Origin: Epiperipatus broadwayi
Lineage: Eukaryota; Onychophora; Udeonychophora; Euonychophora; Peripatidae
Reading direction: 5' to 3'
DNA: 64,000 nucleotides
Assembly: GCA_028023455.1 (NCBI GenBank)
Contig: JAQFVV010000018.1
Span: 8,666,679 to 8,730,678, forward strand
The position numbers and the translations under genes are program-made. Below the pieces are notes generated by a model. It did not search any database and was not told where the DNA came from. It saw only the letters and a list, made by a program, of their open reading frames with translations. Each line of letters opens with the position of its first letter. The first letter of the stretch is position 1. Shown here piece by piece: positions 10,340 to 22,949 of the stretch.

Positions 10340-12370
10340 TCATTCAGATAAAGAAATAGAGGAATTTTTATTTAGATTTACAGAATGTAATTGATCAGCT
10401 GAAATAATATTTTGAAATTGTCATGGGAGATTTTAATGCTAAAATTGGAAAACAATTGAAAGATGAAAAAGTGGCTATTAAGTTTGAATATAAAAACAGA
10501 AATGAGAAAAAAATAGTCTTATACAATTTTCAGTAAAATAATATATATATATTATAATTTATTTTTGTGAAAAAAAATTTAAAGTGCAGATAAGCTCAGT
10601 ACATCTAAATAAAGAAATTGCAAAATTGGATTATATTTTCATCAACACAAAATAAATATTTTAAAAATATAATATATTTACTAGATTTAGCACATAAAAT
10701 GATTAACTTTTAGCACAACCTAACAAAATAAAGGAAACACAAGTTATTTTTAAAAAATACTATTAATTGTTGATATTTCTACCATTCAGAATTATTCCAG
10801 TGAAATTAAACTAGAACTAGTAAATTGTTTTAAAATATTAATAAATTTCTAATTTTCAGATTTAATGAATTTAATAAGAATATAATTAATATTCAATGAA
10901 GAATGACTACACAGACAGACAATACAAAAAAAGTAACAATTCATCAATAAGTATTGAAGTGAAACGAGGCAAAGTATATATATATATATAAAAAGAAATA
11001 TGAAAATATTTTTAAATAATCCATTTAGAAGAATCGAACATCTGAAATTTTATAAAATGACATACAAAAAGTGTTAATGATAATACTAAAAAATAATAAT
11101 AATTAGCAAAAAAAGCTAAAAAAAATGAAAATCTCGAAAAAGTAACGTCATATTATTAGGGAAAATAATTGTTTCAACGATAAAAAGAAGTCAGAGTTAT
11201 ATCGTAAACAAGTAATTATATAATAGTAATGAACAAGAACCTGAATTAGCCTTCATGATTATATCTTTTGATTTGCCAAGTGTTTAAATAAAAAGATGAG
11301 ACATGTATAATTAATTATAAGAATAATGGAAAAGTTTCCATGAATAGATAAAATTATTATTAGTATGTTGAAATAAATAGATGAAGAATTAAAAAAAATC
11401 CTATTAAGAATCTGTAGAGTAATATCTAAATGATAATAAATAATTGGAAGAATGCAATAGTAATGGAAAAAAAAGATATTATAAATTAATAACCTTCTAG
11501 CATTTCTATACAAGACTTTTACTAAGATCATTATAACTCTCTGCCGATAACTTTGGCCTCAAACTAACCAAATGAATAAATTTGATTTAAAAGTGATTTT
11601 AGCAGTGAATACATTTAAGTATTAATAAAAATTATAGAACGAAGCAAATAAATATGAGTTATCATTATTGTGAAAATTAAAATGGCCTTTGATTTTATAT
11701 GTATTTTCAACGTATTTATAGTTTTGTATCATCAAGCTATAGATTCAAAATGTCAAATTTCTAAAAAATATTTATTAAATTGCAATTATAAGAATTAGAT
11801 CATCTGACAGTGAAAAGGATTTTATAGAAGGTTAATTTCTCTCTCCAAAATTCTTTTACAGTTTATCGGAAGCACCATTTGGGTTAAAATGGGAAGACAA
11901 TAAAAATTAATCAAGTGAATAAAATATGCCAAAAAAAAAAAACCTAAGTCGTTCAATTGATTTTTAAAAAAGAAAAAAAATGGAAATTGAATTTTAAAAA
12001 ATAACGATAAAATCTTGGATGGAGTGATTTTGCAGAAATATTCTGTTGAAAAGAGCTGTGTCTATCTGTGTGAAAAGAAAGCTTTTGAATAAAGGTTTAC
12101 AAGTTCTTGCATCTGATCTGAAATTTATATGCTTAACAAAAGAACAATACAAAGATTTCAGATCGCACAATAACGTATAGGAGGAGATATATTGGGCATA
12201 ATAATGAGTCATCAAAGTAAAACACATGAGTGTAGGAAATCAAACAGCTATCATTGACATCATTGAAAAAATTATGTGAATAAAATATAAGCAGATTGAA
12301 TAGGTTTTAAAAAGAAATAATAATAGATGGACAAATGGAATTTTAAATTGGATTCCAAAAAATAAAAGAC
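10340..12370 (+). pseudogene. Decayed RTE-like LINE (endonuclease plus reverse transcriptase)
   Basis: Recognisable blocks appear in the correct order across three plus-strand frames. About 10345-10530: APE endonuclease, with EIEEF, DLQNVIDQLK, then VMGDFNAKIGK, the catalytic Asp-Phe-Asn motif, and RNEKK. About 10590-10660: LDYIFINTK, the C-terminal endonuclease Asp-Tyr-Ile-x-Ile motif. About 11684-11770: AFDFICIF and a YHQ.IDSK block of the reverse transcriptase. About 11835-11905: EG.FLSPKFFYS (normally GVRQGD-x-LSP-K-F) and L.WEDN. About 12080-12370: KRKLLNKGLQVL, CLTKEQ, a TAIIDIIEKI helix and RWTNGILNWIP, the typical C-terminal tail of RTE-type proteins. Many stops and frameshifts; the FADD box is not recognisable. 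Long dead. Confidence 0.7.
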
Positions 12371-12524
12371 CTAGAATGTTACTTTATGTGAGATTAATAA
12401 ATAGTTAAGAAAGTTTTCTGGAATGATATGGGACTAAAATTCATGATCAAAAATTGTAATAAACTTAGAAAAATCTTACTACAATAGGTCAATAATTTAA
12501 AAATAAAAACCAAAACAATACTTT

Positions 12525-12968
12525 TAATTAAAAGGGATTTGAACTCAGACTTTCAAAATCTTTACAATGATCCACTTTATCTTATCCAACTAATACACAT
12601 GACCACATACATGTGAAAAGATAAATGATCTCCAATATATGTATTTCGTATCAGTGAATCTAGATCACCTTTACATATTACAACCAATGCTTAGTTTATA
12701 TTAAAATAGCAAATCTTCAAACTTTAATGGACAAGTATCAATCTTCTTTACCCTCCGACTCTTCAACTCTTCATATAATTGAAAATGCAAAAATGGAACA
12801 TTCAAAGCCCTTGTTGATACAAATATTATTGTGCTAGTTCAGCAAGAAATGTATATATTGGAGATTTTTTTTTTTTTCGCATGTATGTGATCATGTGTAA
12901 CACTTATATAAAATAGAGTGGATAGTTGAAGGAATTTTGAAAGTCTGAATTCAAATCTCTTCTAATTA
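12525..12968. mobile_element. MITE with about 130-bp terminal inverted repeats
   Basis: The left end (12525-12655) and right end (12835-12968) are imperfect reverse complements. Both start TAATTA at the outer edge, followed by GATTTGAA.TCAGACTTTC on the left and its complement on the right, and both include ACATGA.CACATACATG and CTCCAATATAT. The core has no coding capacity. A partial relative of the left half lies at 47612-47860 in block Y. The superfamily is not clear; the palindromic TAATTA ends hide any target duplication. Confidence 0.75.
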
Positions 12969-15371
12969 TATTAAGTTTAGCATGGACAATATAGATGTGT
13001 TTAAATATAACAATAGTTTTAGTAAAGCATTATTTTTAAATACTATTATATATTATCACAATCAGTAATTAAATACCAAGAAAGATAATGTTTTAACTGA
13101 TTAAATAACTTTAACTAAAAATCAATGTATACATAGTAAATATATTGACATAAAATCAGTTGACTCTCAAAGGTTACTATATTAACAGAACGTTTTTTTC
13201 TTTCTTTCCTTCTGCTCTAACATTATACCTATTATAATCTTGAGTTACGAGTGTTTTCCAGAAGATAGTGACTGATCAAGTTCAGATAAACACACACAAG
13301 CAGGTTAATCTGAACTCAAACTCTAGTGTTTTTTTTGTTTTTTTAGTTTCAAACTAGAAACTTGATAATTAAAAAAAGGAATTGAAGATAGTTGTTAGAA
13401 GCATAAATTAATTAGTTTCAATTTTGAATCCCAAGAACTAATCTGGAAATAGAGATTAAATTGCATTACCATCTTGTAACCATTGTTTGCTATAAATAAT
13501 GCTAGAATATAATTCCAAAATCAATTGCATATTCAGTTTATACCATTTCTATTCACTGCACTGAGTGATGTAAAACAACTGAAATATTATCGTCTTTGTC
13601 TTTTTTGTTTCACTTTAATTTGGAGTGAATTTTTCTCTTTCTCATCAGCAACTAATCCATCTCTTGTATTCAATGATCTTTTATCATTCATAATAGATGA
13701 ACATATATCGCTTTAAAGCTAACTAAAAATTTATTCGATAAATATTTTATAACTGTAATATTAAATTTTTTAATAAAACAAATAAATTTGGAATTTAAAA
13801 TATTTTAATAATTCAAACTCACCTCTTAAATCCAACTTTTGGTATTATGAAATCTTTATTTTTTTCCAAATCTTTTTCGTGAAAAATCAGTGTCTCATTT
13901 TCAAATAATCTTTCTTTTTTTTTTTTTACTTTGTAATAAACAAGTTTATAAAATGTCATATTTCTTTTAAATTAACTTGAAATTTCTGCATGAAACTTGA
14001 AAAATAGATTAACAATAAAGTTTTGTTGTTATTATATTTTGTTAAATTACATCAAAATGAATTTTAAACATTGTGACATTTTCAATATTATTAATCTATG
14101 AATGCATGAATTCAAATTTTGTGAGCTGTAAATGGTAAACAAAGATAAGTGTTCAAATAACGATCTTTTTTTAATAATATATAAATTATGATTATGCATC
14201 ATATATATGCTTCTTAAGCACGTATATAAGTATATATGTAAATAATTTTAATCAACATCAAATTTAGGCTAGAATAATAACATTACCGCGAACGTCAACA
14301 CCTACTTTATCATAATTCATTATAGTTTAACCTTACATGCTACCTGTTATGATAAAATTTATTCTAGTATGATTACTCCAAATTTTAGTGGTTTGTAAGT
14401 TTCGTTTTAATTTTTATTTTAATTTATATTTTGAGACTCAACCTAAATTTGTAATGTTGACATAAACAGCTGAGCAGATATATAAATAAATTACTATTGA
14501 CTGAAAATAGCTAATTAAATACTGACTATTAAAATAAAACAATATAAAATAAACAACAAATTTCAGGGGAGGGGGGCATATACGATATAGGAGATCAAAG
14601 GAGTAATTAAATACTTGATAATCTCCCAAATTAAATAGGTATTAGAATTTTAATTAACACCTATTTTGTGACTCCAAAAACGTGGAACAATTTCGTGATC
14701 ATGTAAAATCACCTAGACTTTTTAAAAAAGTGGATTTTGAAAATTATTGCAATGATCTAAAATATTGCTTTCATATGATTAGTAGTTAATTAAAAATTAA
14801 ATTGAAATAGTAAAAATCTTTCAACATTTATAAAAAGGTCAATTAATCAGAAATAAATCATAGAATTCTGTTTGTGCAGCTACATGGAGTCTTGGGATTT
14901 ATTTAGACATTGCTTAATTGGATTTAAAATTTGATTAGATTTTACCAGATTTGACAGTTTAAGAAACTTAAAATAAGTTTGTGAAAATATAGGCAGAGTC
15001 TTATTAAAATAAAGAGTAAAATACAAAATTATATAAAGTAATATATATAATTTTTGTCTCTATTTTACTTTAAACTCATAGTTGTGACCTTGGAAAAAAT
15101 ATGTAAATGGACTTTAATCATCAAAAGTTATTATTGAGCTCTGGCTCATCAAGTACTGTTGAATGATTTTATATTTTTCTTTCTTGCTTTACTTTCTAGC
15201 AGAAAATTGCTGGCTAATAATTGGATATCTTGATAGATCATCTATAAGCCAGTTATCTAAACAAGCAATTGTATATCATATGGAAATGTACATTCTAAAA
15301 AAATTGTCTAAAAATAATTGTTGTTATAAAGTAAATATAAATATATACATTATTTTGTTTAAAAAATATTT
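12969..15371. other. AT-rich gene-free DNA
   Basis: One splice-like feature: a long pyrimidine tract ending CTCATCAG at about 13649, followed by 22 open codons to a stop at 13714. Without a matching upstream donor or homology it cannot be called an exon. Nothing else is supported; the 14240-14620 segment is slightly less AT-rich. Confidence 0.4.
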
Positions 15372-15870
15372 CAGTGCATATCGCTAGCTGAAGATTAAAT
15401 AGACAATGTTCAAATCACATCCCAAATATTATATTTCAGCAACACACCCTGTGAGTAGATATAAAGTCTAAACTTGAAATAATTGACTCAAAAGAATACA
15501 CTCTTGAATTGTATGCAGCAACACTGTTATATATTAAAATTCAGATCTATTTAAAAAAACAGTTTGAATCCAACGAAATTGTTAGTAAACAAACATATTT
15601 AACGTACATATACAAAGAAAGACTACAGGATTAGTCATTTTAAACTTTGCTATCTCCCAATGTTATTGTATAAGAAAATACTCTGGTGCATATCTTTAGC
15701 TGAAAATTAAATAGCAATTATTCAAATAATCCTCCCAAACATTATGATATTTTAGTGATGCACTCTGTGATTAAATACAAAGTCAGAACTTTAAATAACT
15801 GACTCAAAATAATATTTTCTTGAATTCTATGCAGCATTGATGTTATATATTGAAATCCAGATCTATTCAA
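15372..15870 (+). repeat. Two direct copies of a 190-bp dispersed repeat
   Basis: Copy 1 (15372-15560) and copy 2 (15684-15870) share, in order, G.TGCATATC, AGCTGAA.ATTAAATAG, GACTCAAAA.AATA, TCTTGAATT.TATGCAGCA and CAGATCTATT. By eye they are about 75-80% alike. A third copy of the distal half lies inverted at about 16028-16135. Confidence 0.75.
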
Positions 15871-16027
15871 ATAAAGAGTGTGAAATTAAATTAGCAATGA
15901 TCTTAAATTTCTAGTAAACAAACACGTTTATTTCCCAACCTAAATATATAAGAAAATATTCCAGTATATACTTAAGTTAAACATGTTTATTTATTAGCAA
16001 TTTATGATTATCACTAATTCAATTTTA

Positions 16028-16135
16028 TGTTCTTTGTTTGGATAGATCTGAATTTCAATATATTACATCATTGCAGCATATGATTTTAGAGGTATTTTTA
16101 TGAGTTAGTTGTTTAAAGTTCAAACTACATAAAGA
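16028..16135 (-). repeat. Inverted partial copy of the 15.4-kb repeat
   Basis: Read on the minus strand it shows AACTTTAAACAACTAACTCA, a GCTGCAATGATGTAATATA block and GAAATTCAGATCTAT, matching the distal halves of the two copies upstream. Three copies within 800 bp, one of them inverted, suggest a small transposable family. Confidence 0.65.
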
Positions 16136-16812
16136 GAAATAATGGATACCTTCATCTTCATTCATAATTACCTATAAAGACATAAATTTACTCAAATGTA
16201 TACCTCACTTTTAATGCAGAAAAATTAATGAAGATGTACAGATATCTTGTTTGGTATATACATACTTATTCAAAAAGGATAACTATGTGTAACTGAGGAT
16301 ATGTAATATATAGTTTCTAACAAGTTTTGAATAATCCAGAAATTCTGTTAGTGAATTTAATAGATCCTATTCTTATGAAACTACTTTATAACAGAGCAAA
16401 TTTATCTACTTTTTCTCACTCTCTTCCAATATGCAATTTCCAAATCATTGCAGCATTGACTGATTTTCTTTTTTTGCCCTGCAAATAAAAGTTCATATTC
16501 CCAGTTTTTGTTATAAACAGAAAACAATTTTTTTTTAAAATTGCTGTCTTTCATTTTTAATCATTGAGTTTTATTCCCATTCACCATAATCTTATTTTAC
16601 TCTATTTTCAGCATTCTATATTTCAATTATAAATTTTTAATGCCTTTGCCTAATATCCATATAAATCTCTTCTATCACTCGATATCTCATTTTTCTTTGG
16701 GGTAAAGTGGATTATCCAAAGCATCTGCTTTTGACCCAAATAATACTAAAATATCAAATATTATTAGAGATCCTTTTAATCTCTGTATATTTTTTATTTT
16801 TATATAACTCTA

Positions 16813-16847
<35 letters not shown>

Positions 16848-16857
16848 GATATATATA

Positions 16858-16881
16858 TGTAGATTTATTCTAGTTGATTTT

Positions 16882-16915
<34 letters not shown>

Positions 16916-16939
16916 AAAATCAACTAGAATAAATCTACA
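16858..16939. repeat. 82-bp near-perfect palindrome with TA core
   Basis: TGTAGATTTATTCTAGTTGA reads outward-in on both strands: the arm beginning at 16858 is exactly complementary to the arm ending at 16939, and a TA tract forms the centre. There is no unpaired spacer apart from the TA run, so the whole sequence can form a hairpin or cruciform of about 41 bp. Adjacent longer TA tracts (16817-16856) add to the instability. It may be the fused ends of a MITE. Confidence 0.85.
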
Positions 16940-17960
16940 AAAGTAAAAAAATTTTTATATAAAATTAAAGATTTAATTTCCTTTGCTACAATCAGCTTAT
17001 GGTGTATTCCGCCATCTTGAGTATCAATACATTAATATTTAAAGTTACCACGTGAATGACCAATTGTTTATTCAACACATTATCTGTACTGTTTATAAAA
17101 TATGATTCCTTAATTTTTCTTTTTTTCAAATCATTTTCCACATGCAAAACAAAAACACTATCAAAGCAGAATTTTTCACTACAAATCACTGCATGTTCTG
17201 CGAAAATAGATTTATATCTTGTACTGGTCAGATTTGTATGTTCATTTAACATGATCCAAAACCTAAGGACAAATACCTCAAATCCATTCATGCCCAAGAT
17301 ATCTATGTCAGGAGCAATTATGAATTCTGCCCTGCATGCCCAGTCTTTAGACCTCCATCTTATGAACAACATTTTCAATGATAACAGATAAATTTCATTA
17401 TACCTGACCCAGAGACACAGCAGAGAACTCTAAATGAAATATGACACCATGGCAAAACCTCTTAATCAATGACAAGTGAACATGAGCTCCAAAATATAGC
17501 ACACACATGTAGATCAAGGATTATTCATGGTCACTTACATAATACATAATAATTAGTTTCACTACTTAGCCCTAACCATTCATAACTGATATAATTGTAA
17601 AAAATGGAATGGACACTGCAATGACTTGAACAACTGGATATATTTATAATATAATTTAATAACAATAATAATAAAAAATATTACATGGAGGTATTATTTA
17701 CAGCTTTGCACATTGATTCTCTGTCTGACATGATAATTAGATGAACACGTATGTATAATTGGTTAACAGATATGGTTTACACTCAGATACCTATATATAT
17801 AATCTTTAAATGTGTTTACTCAAGTGCAGTTTTTAATATGCCAATAATGATAGACTTAAATAATAACACAACCATTAAGAGTAGCAAGGTTACATAGCAA
17901 AATGATATAAGTAATGGTATGATCCACCTATAATAGTCAAAAGAAGCCAGACTTGATTAT
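16940..17960. other. Moderately AT-rich block with unassigned overlapping frames
   Basis: 17020-17400 is less AT-rich than its surroundings and is open on both strands for over 110 codons. The minus frame (17378-16992) contains CRAEFIIAPDIDILGMNGFE, and donor-like GT sites follow GGATTTGAG and GGGTCAG on that strand. I recognise no family in either frame. It may be a decayed retroelement or a host exon pair. 17400-17960 holds nothing further. Confidence 0.25.
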
Positions 17961-18119
17961 TATAATACACTGGGTTCATGTCTATACAATATTATTATCC
18001 TCAAAGCCACCTTCTACCCATTTTTACATATCTGTTGGAGTTTTTTTCAAGACTTTACAAGGTGAAATGCTTAATGGCATTATATAGCATTTATAAAGCG
18101 ACACTTACATTTTTTATTA

Positions 18120-18600
18120 ATAGATTCAATAAGTTTGACAAATCAATAATTTGGGACTTGACCGATTGGGTTATAAAGTGCATGGGAAGTGTTCATTTTG
18201 AAATGGGTGAGATAAGGTCAACAAGCATTGTTGTTTTTTTTGTAATAAATGACAATAATGCATTACTAAAGATTGTGCATTCAATGATGATCATAACATT
18301 ACATCTTGCAGAGATTCCTAGACTTATATTTAAATCTAAACATGATAGCAGTGCTAGCATAATGGTAAATCTATGATTCTGGCCCAAATTGGGTCCTGAG
18401 AGAGAGTGCTTCATCATTTTTAAAAGAAGTGAGTTAATTATCCATGTCTTTAGTAGAATCAGCTTTGTTTAAGATGGCATGCAGGGAGATGCAATGTTCT
18501 AGCTGTCCTGGGGTAATTCCATGCAAAGTTTCTACTACTTTTAGCTGTGCATCCCAGGGCCAACTTGTACCTATTTCTGAAATTAAGTGAGAAGAGTTGG
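18120..18600 (-). pseudogene. Decayed Ty3/gypsy gag remnant with double zinc knuckle
   Basis: On the minus strand one frame gives an open stretch (about 18600-18445) reading GTSWPWDAQLKVVETLHGI then GQLEHCISLHAILNKADSTKD. After a stop it continues with FKNDEALSLRTQFGPES and then, through several stops, a Cys-rich part with CKM.CYDHH, a distant Cys, VIYYKKNNNAC and a final TH. This spacing resembles the two CCHC knuckles of K02A2.6-type Gag proteins, where a CHYCKK-like second knuckle is usual. Heavily degraded. It may belong to the same family as the gag remnant at 1-481, but the parts do not overlap, so this cannot be tested here. Confidence 0.4.
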
Positions 18601-18639
18601 TGGATTAAGGTTCTGACATATCCACATGACAAATCAATT

Positions 18640-21242
18640 TTTAAATAAGAGAGAAAAACTTATGCTGGCAATGCTTAAAATTGGACGTCAATAATTATAT
18701 TATTTGAATTAATACCTATAATATGAAAATATCAGCCATAATGATATGACTTATTTACTGAACTTGCATTAACATAATATTGAATCTAGATTAGGATAGC
18801 TAAAACATTACATGACTAAGGCCTCCCTTTTTCCATAACATATAACTTCTACACACATTAAACATAAGTATAACAGTACACCCATAGGTATGCTCTGAAG
18901 GCAAAATAATAATTATAATAAACATTATGGATACTTCATGAGGTGATGACCATCAGATCTTAACATATATACTAAATGAAATTACATGATTAATATATGT
19001 TCACATTAATGTTTATGGAGATAGCACTAAGGCTTAGCAAGAATGATTTGAAATCTTAAATAGCAGACTTGCCATACTCAGCGTGTAAAACCAAAATTGA
19101 AGTACATATTTTTAAACATCCTCCCCAACCTGGAAAGCATTTGCATTTAAAATAAAAAAAGTCTAATTGATTACTACCTCTTTTAATAGTGGTGGCTAAA
19201 CTATAGCATACATAATCATGAGGTTGGGTGTGATTGGCATACTAATTCCTTTTACATGTAATATAGAATACAAAAAAAATATCAAATTGTGAAAATAAAA
19301 TCACACCAAAGTAAAGAAGTAGTTTACATTATGAGGTGTGAAAGAGAATCACATGCTAGTCAAGAGTTTATAGAGTCATTAAAAAAATATAAATAAAAAA
19401 AATACAATTAAAGTGCACATACTGGGTTTTTTTGATACCAGCCTTTAGATAGCAAATTACATTTTATAATTTACAGACAGAATTACATTTAAGATGGAGT
19501 TGAGGGGCAAGTGAAGAAAATTTAAAAAATCTTTGATAGTGGCATTAATTTATTACTTCCTGATCTGGTGGAACCCAGTAAACTTAGTGAATCCCTGTTC
19601 TGGCAATGCAGTTCATTTTAGAGCATAAGTGTGTTTCATTTATTGCAGGGCAGACAACTTTCCTTAACTATTCACTCCTTCCACATAATTGAAGCAGTTC
19701 ACCAGTTATGAGTACAAGATAGCATCTTTGCAGGGAGATGACTTTGGAGTGAGTGGGGAGAGATGCATTTCTTCCCTCTACTTGGATAGCATCTTATCAA
19801 AATTTTGATTGGTATGGACTATGTTGGCCATTAGTTTAAAAAAAACATGGATTGATTCACACATTAAAATTTAGCCCTATTTATACTCCATCTTGTTGTT
19901 TTTAGAAATGCTTTTAACAGACTCCTCTGAGGCATTGTAAATACAGCTAACCTCACATGATTGTGGCTAGGAAATGTGGTTTTGTTTTTTTAGTCAAAGA
20001 AGATGCAAACAGGCTGATAAATTCTGGAACGTATTGTTCCATGTTTCTAGTTTTAGAAACAGATTTTAAACAGATAAATTTTCCATTAATGAATTTACAT
20101 AAATAGCATAACTTTGTCAAAATCTGACTAATGGGTTGCTCTGTAATTAATTATTTTAAGTGCTTTCTAGAACCTTTGACACAGATTGCATCATCTTTTA
20201 CTGTCATTATATAGGTACATACATTAAGATATATATGCATAAAAAGAATGGTAAAATATTAACAGTGTAATATTTATTTTGATATTACACTCCCTTACCT
20301 GTTGCATATATATACCTCAGCGCACATGCACGACTTTTGACTATAACAGTATTACTTAATAATTATTTTTTTAATTTAGATATTCATAGATACCTCTTTA
20401 AATTTAATATGTAAAAGAAAAATTTAGGTGATATGAGTTGTGTGTCTATAACAAACTTTTCCCACTTCTCATAATTATAAAAAAACTGTTGTGAAAATAG
20501 TTCTGCATTTATAGTTATAATCAAATTACAGGTCTCATAGTTTATGGATTAAAGCATTATCTGCCATGTTCGTTAACTAAAGTTCATATACAACTAGAAC
20601 TTAGATTTTGTTAGGTAGCTGAAAATTTCCAAGAATATTCTTTTGTTTAATTAATGTGCCTAAAATCAATTTAGATACAAATTCAATTACATTTACTATT
20701 GAATAAGAAAATGTTTATTATACGTATTTTTTTTAATGTAGCTGAGCATATTTTCAGTATTATTGTTGAAATACTAATTATTTAAATTAGTTATTTAAAC
20801 ATTCAATTTCTTTGAGTGTTAGATATTGTTTTCCTTTTTGTTAATGATGTGTTGTTGTTAGTGATAAACCAGGCCTGTTGCTAACAATAAACATATCATT
20901 AAAAAAAGAAAACAATATTCAACTCTCAAGCAAATAGAATTTATATTTTATCAGTAAATACTGCCACATATCCAGTCAATCCACGAGTGCTATAACTATG
21001 CTTTTCCAAATCGGAAGCTCTGGCCTACATTCATTCAGCCAGTTTATTACAAATAAAAATAAAAAGAATAACAATGAATTACTAGTAAATGTCAAGATTA
21101 TTTTAAAAATATCTACACAATTTTAATACGATGCAACCTTTAAGCTGAAAACAGCTTCCTCAATAAATAACCTATATCTATTTTAATACTCAGTTTTCAA
21201 TATTATTTATTTATTGCTTTTAGATAGAAAGGCAGACAAAAA
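18640..21242. other. Gene-free DNA, partly less AT-rich
   Basis: 19540-19960 is clearly less AT-rich and could be an LTR or leader of the decayed element to its left, but I found no paired LTR. 20800-20920 holds a loose inverted repeat of about 30 bases per arm (TTTGAGTGTTAGATATTGTT against AACAATATTCAACTCTCAAG). The rest is plain. Confidence 0.35.
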
Positions 21243-21548
<306 letters not shown>

Positions 21549-21923
21549 AGTGGATGAAGTGATTCGTAGGAGATGGGTTAGTGAATAGGTAAATGGAGAG
21601 GAAGTAGATAGATAAGTTAAACTCACTTCAGAACAAAACGTCTTCATCACTTTTCCAATAAGAAGCAAAAAATGAAATGCTTTACTGATGAGGTTAATCA
21701 ATTGTCATTGAAGTTTTGTTGTAGCAAGAATGTCATTTATAGATCAATAATTAGTTGGTTATGGGTTAGTTACCTATTAAAAAAAGTCCAATGTTTACAC
21801 TAACATACCATGAGGCATTTATGGGCATATAAATAGATTGTAGTTTACGTTTATCCATGTTAGATATTATTTTTGGAAGTAAAAATACAAGTTTCCAAAC
21901 CTTTTCGGATTGTCATTGAATTT

Positions 21924-22013
21924 TTTTTTTTCATGTGTCATAACATCGGCCGGGAAACTAACCCGCTAACCCGGGACATCTGCTATGCTGACTTCTCGAC
22001 TACCAACGCTTGA
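21924..22013 (-). mobile_element. tRNA-derived SINE with poly-A tail and 10-bp target duplication
   Basis: The element reads on the minus strand: a tRNA-like body with TTGGTAGTCGAGAAG (A-box-like) and GGTTAGTTTCC (B-box-like, 9 of 11 to GGTTCGANTCC), then ATGTTATGACACATG and an A-run, seen as T11 on the plus strand. CATTGAATTT occurs on both sides, at 21914-21923 and 22014-22023, a perfect 10-bp target duplication. At about 90 bp it is almost only the tRNA-related part. It is CpG-bearing against an AT-rich background. A second copy is at 38214-38309. Confidence 0.75.
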
Positions 22014-22023
22014 CATTGAATTT

Positions 22024-22900
22024 ATTGAAGTTTTTTATATATATTTTTAAACACTGTTTTTAAAATTGTAAATACTACAAAATTAAGAAATAAAATTAAA
22101 ATTTTAATAATCATTTATTTGAAATAAAGAATATTTTGCTACTAGTTATTAAATCTTCGAAATGAGCAATTTTAACACAATCATATTTAAAGATTTTAAT
22201 AATATAGCGTTTTCATTTACTTTTTTAAAAAATTGAAAATTAAAGATAAAAATAAATATGTTCCATTTATATATATATATATTTGTTTAAATGTTAAATA
22301 AAATCTATCTATATATATATATAATCCAAGAAAAATATTTTAAACTATTTTGTATCAATAAAAAGTAAATTTTAATTAATATTTGCAATTTCAAAGTGAG
22401 AAATTTCACTTGAAAATAAATAGCAAAAATCTTTTAATTTTTACCTTTTTTGTGTGCTATATGGATATGAAAAATTAACTTTTACAGTATACTTATTGTT
22501 ACAGTCCTGATATCTCCGTAACTTAGATTCGAATGTAAGTGATAGGATTTTTTTTTTTTTTAAGTAGCTGAGAATTTCTAATCAATCTTTTTTTAAATAA
22601 TCGGTTCAAACCAACTTAGTTAACTATTCAATTTTTGGTCAGAAATGAGTCTTATCTAGATAATTAAACAAGGATACAAAACTAAAGTTCTTATTAACCA
22701 AATAACCTTTTTTTTTCATTGAATTCTGTTTGAAAAAACGCGTGAAAGACTTTTGTTTTATAATGAACTAATTTTAAGATTTACAGACTAGAAAAGCTGG
22801 ATGATAACCCATATACATGCAGAAAGATGAATAAATGTTTCATATTTATAAATAAAATAACTTTATACAATTTAACATCCATTCATTTCATCTCGGTTAT
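22024..22900. other. AT-rich gene-free DNA
   Basis: TA tracts (22270-22325) and T-runs only. The end of this stretch grades into the first bases recognisably shared with block Y. Confidence 0.4.
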
Positions 22901-22949
22901 ATTTTTACGATTGTAAACAATAAACAAAAAGTCACATTTCTTAATTTAA

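Noticed and set aside
11259-12227. Minus-strand open frames within the 10.3-12.4 kb region
   Set aside because: The plus strand carries the decayed LINE in the same place, so these are chance antisense frames.
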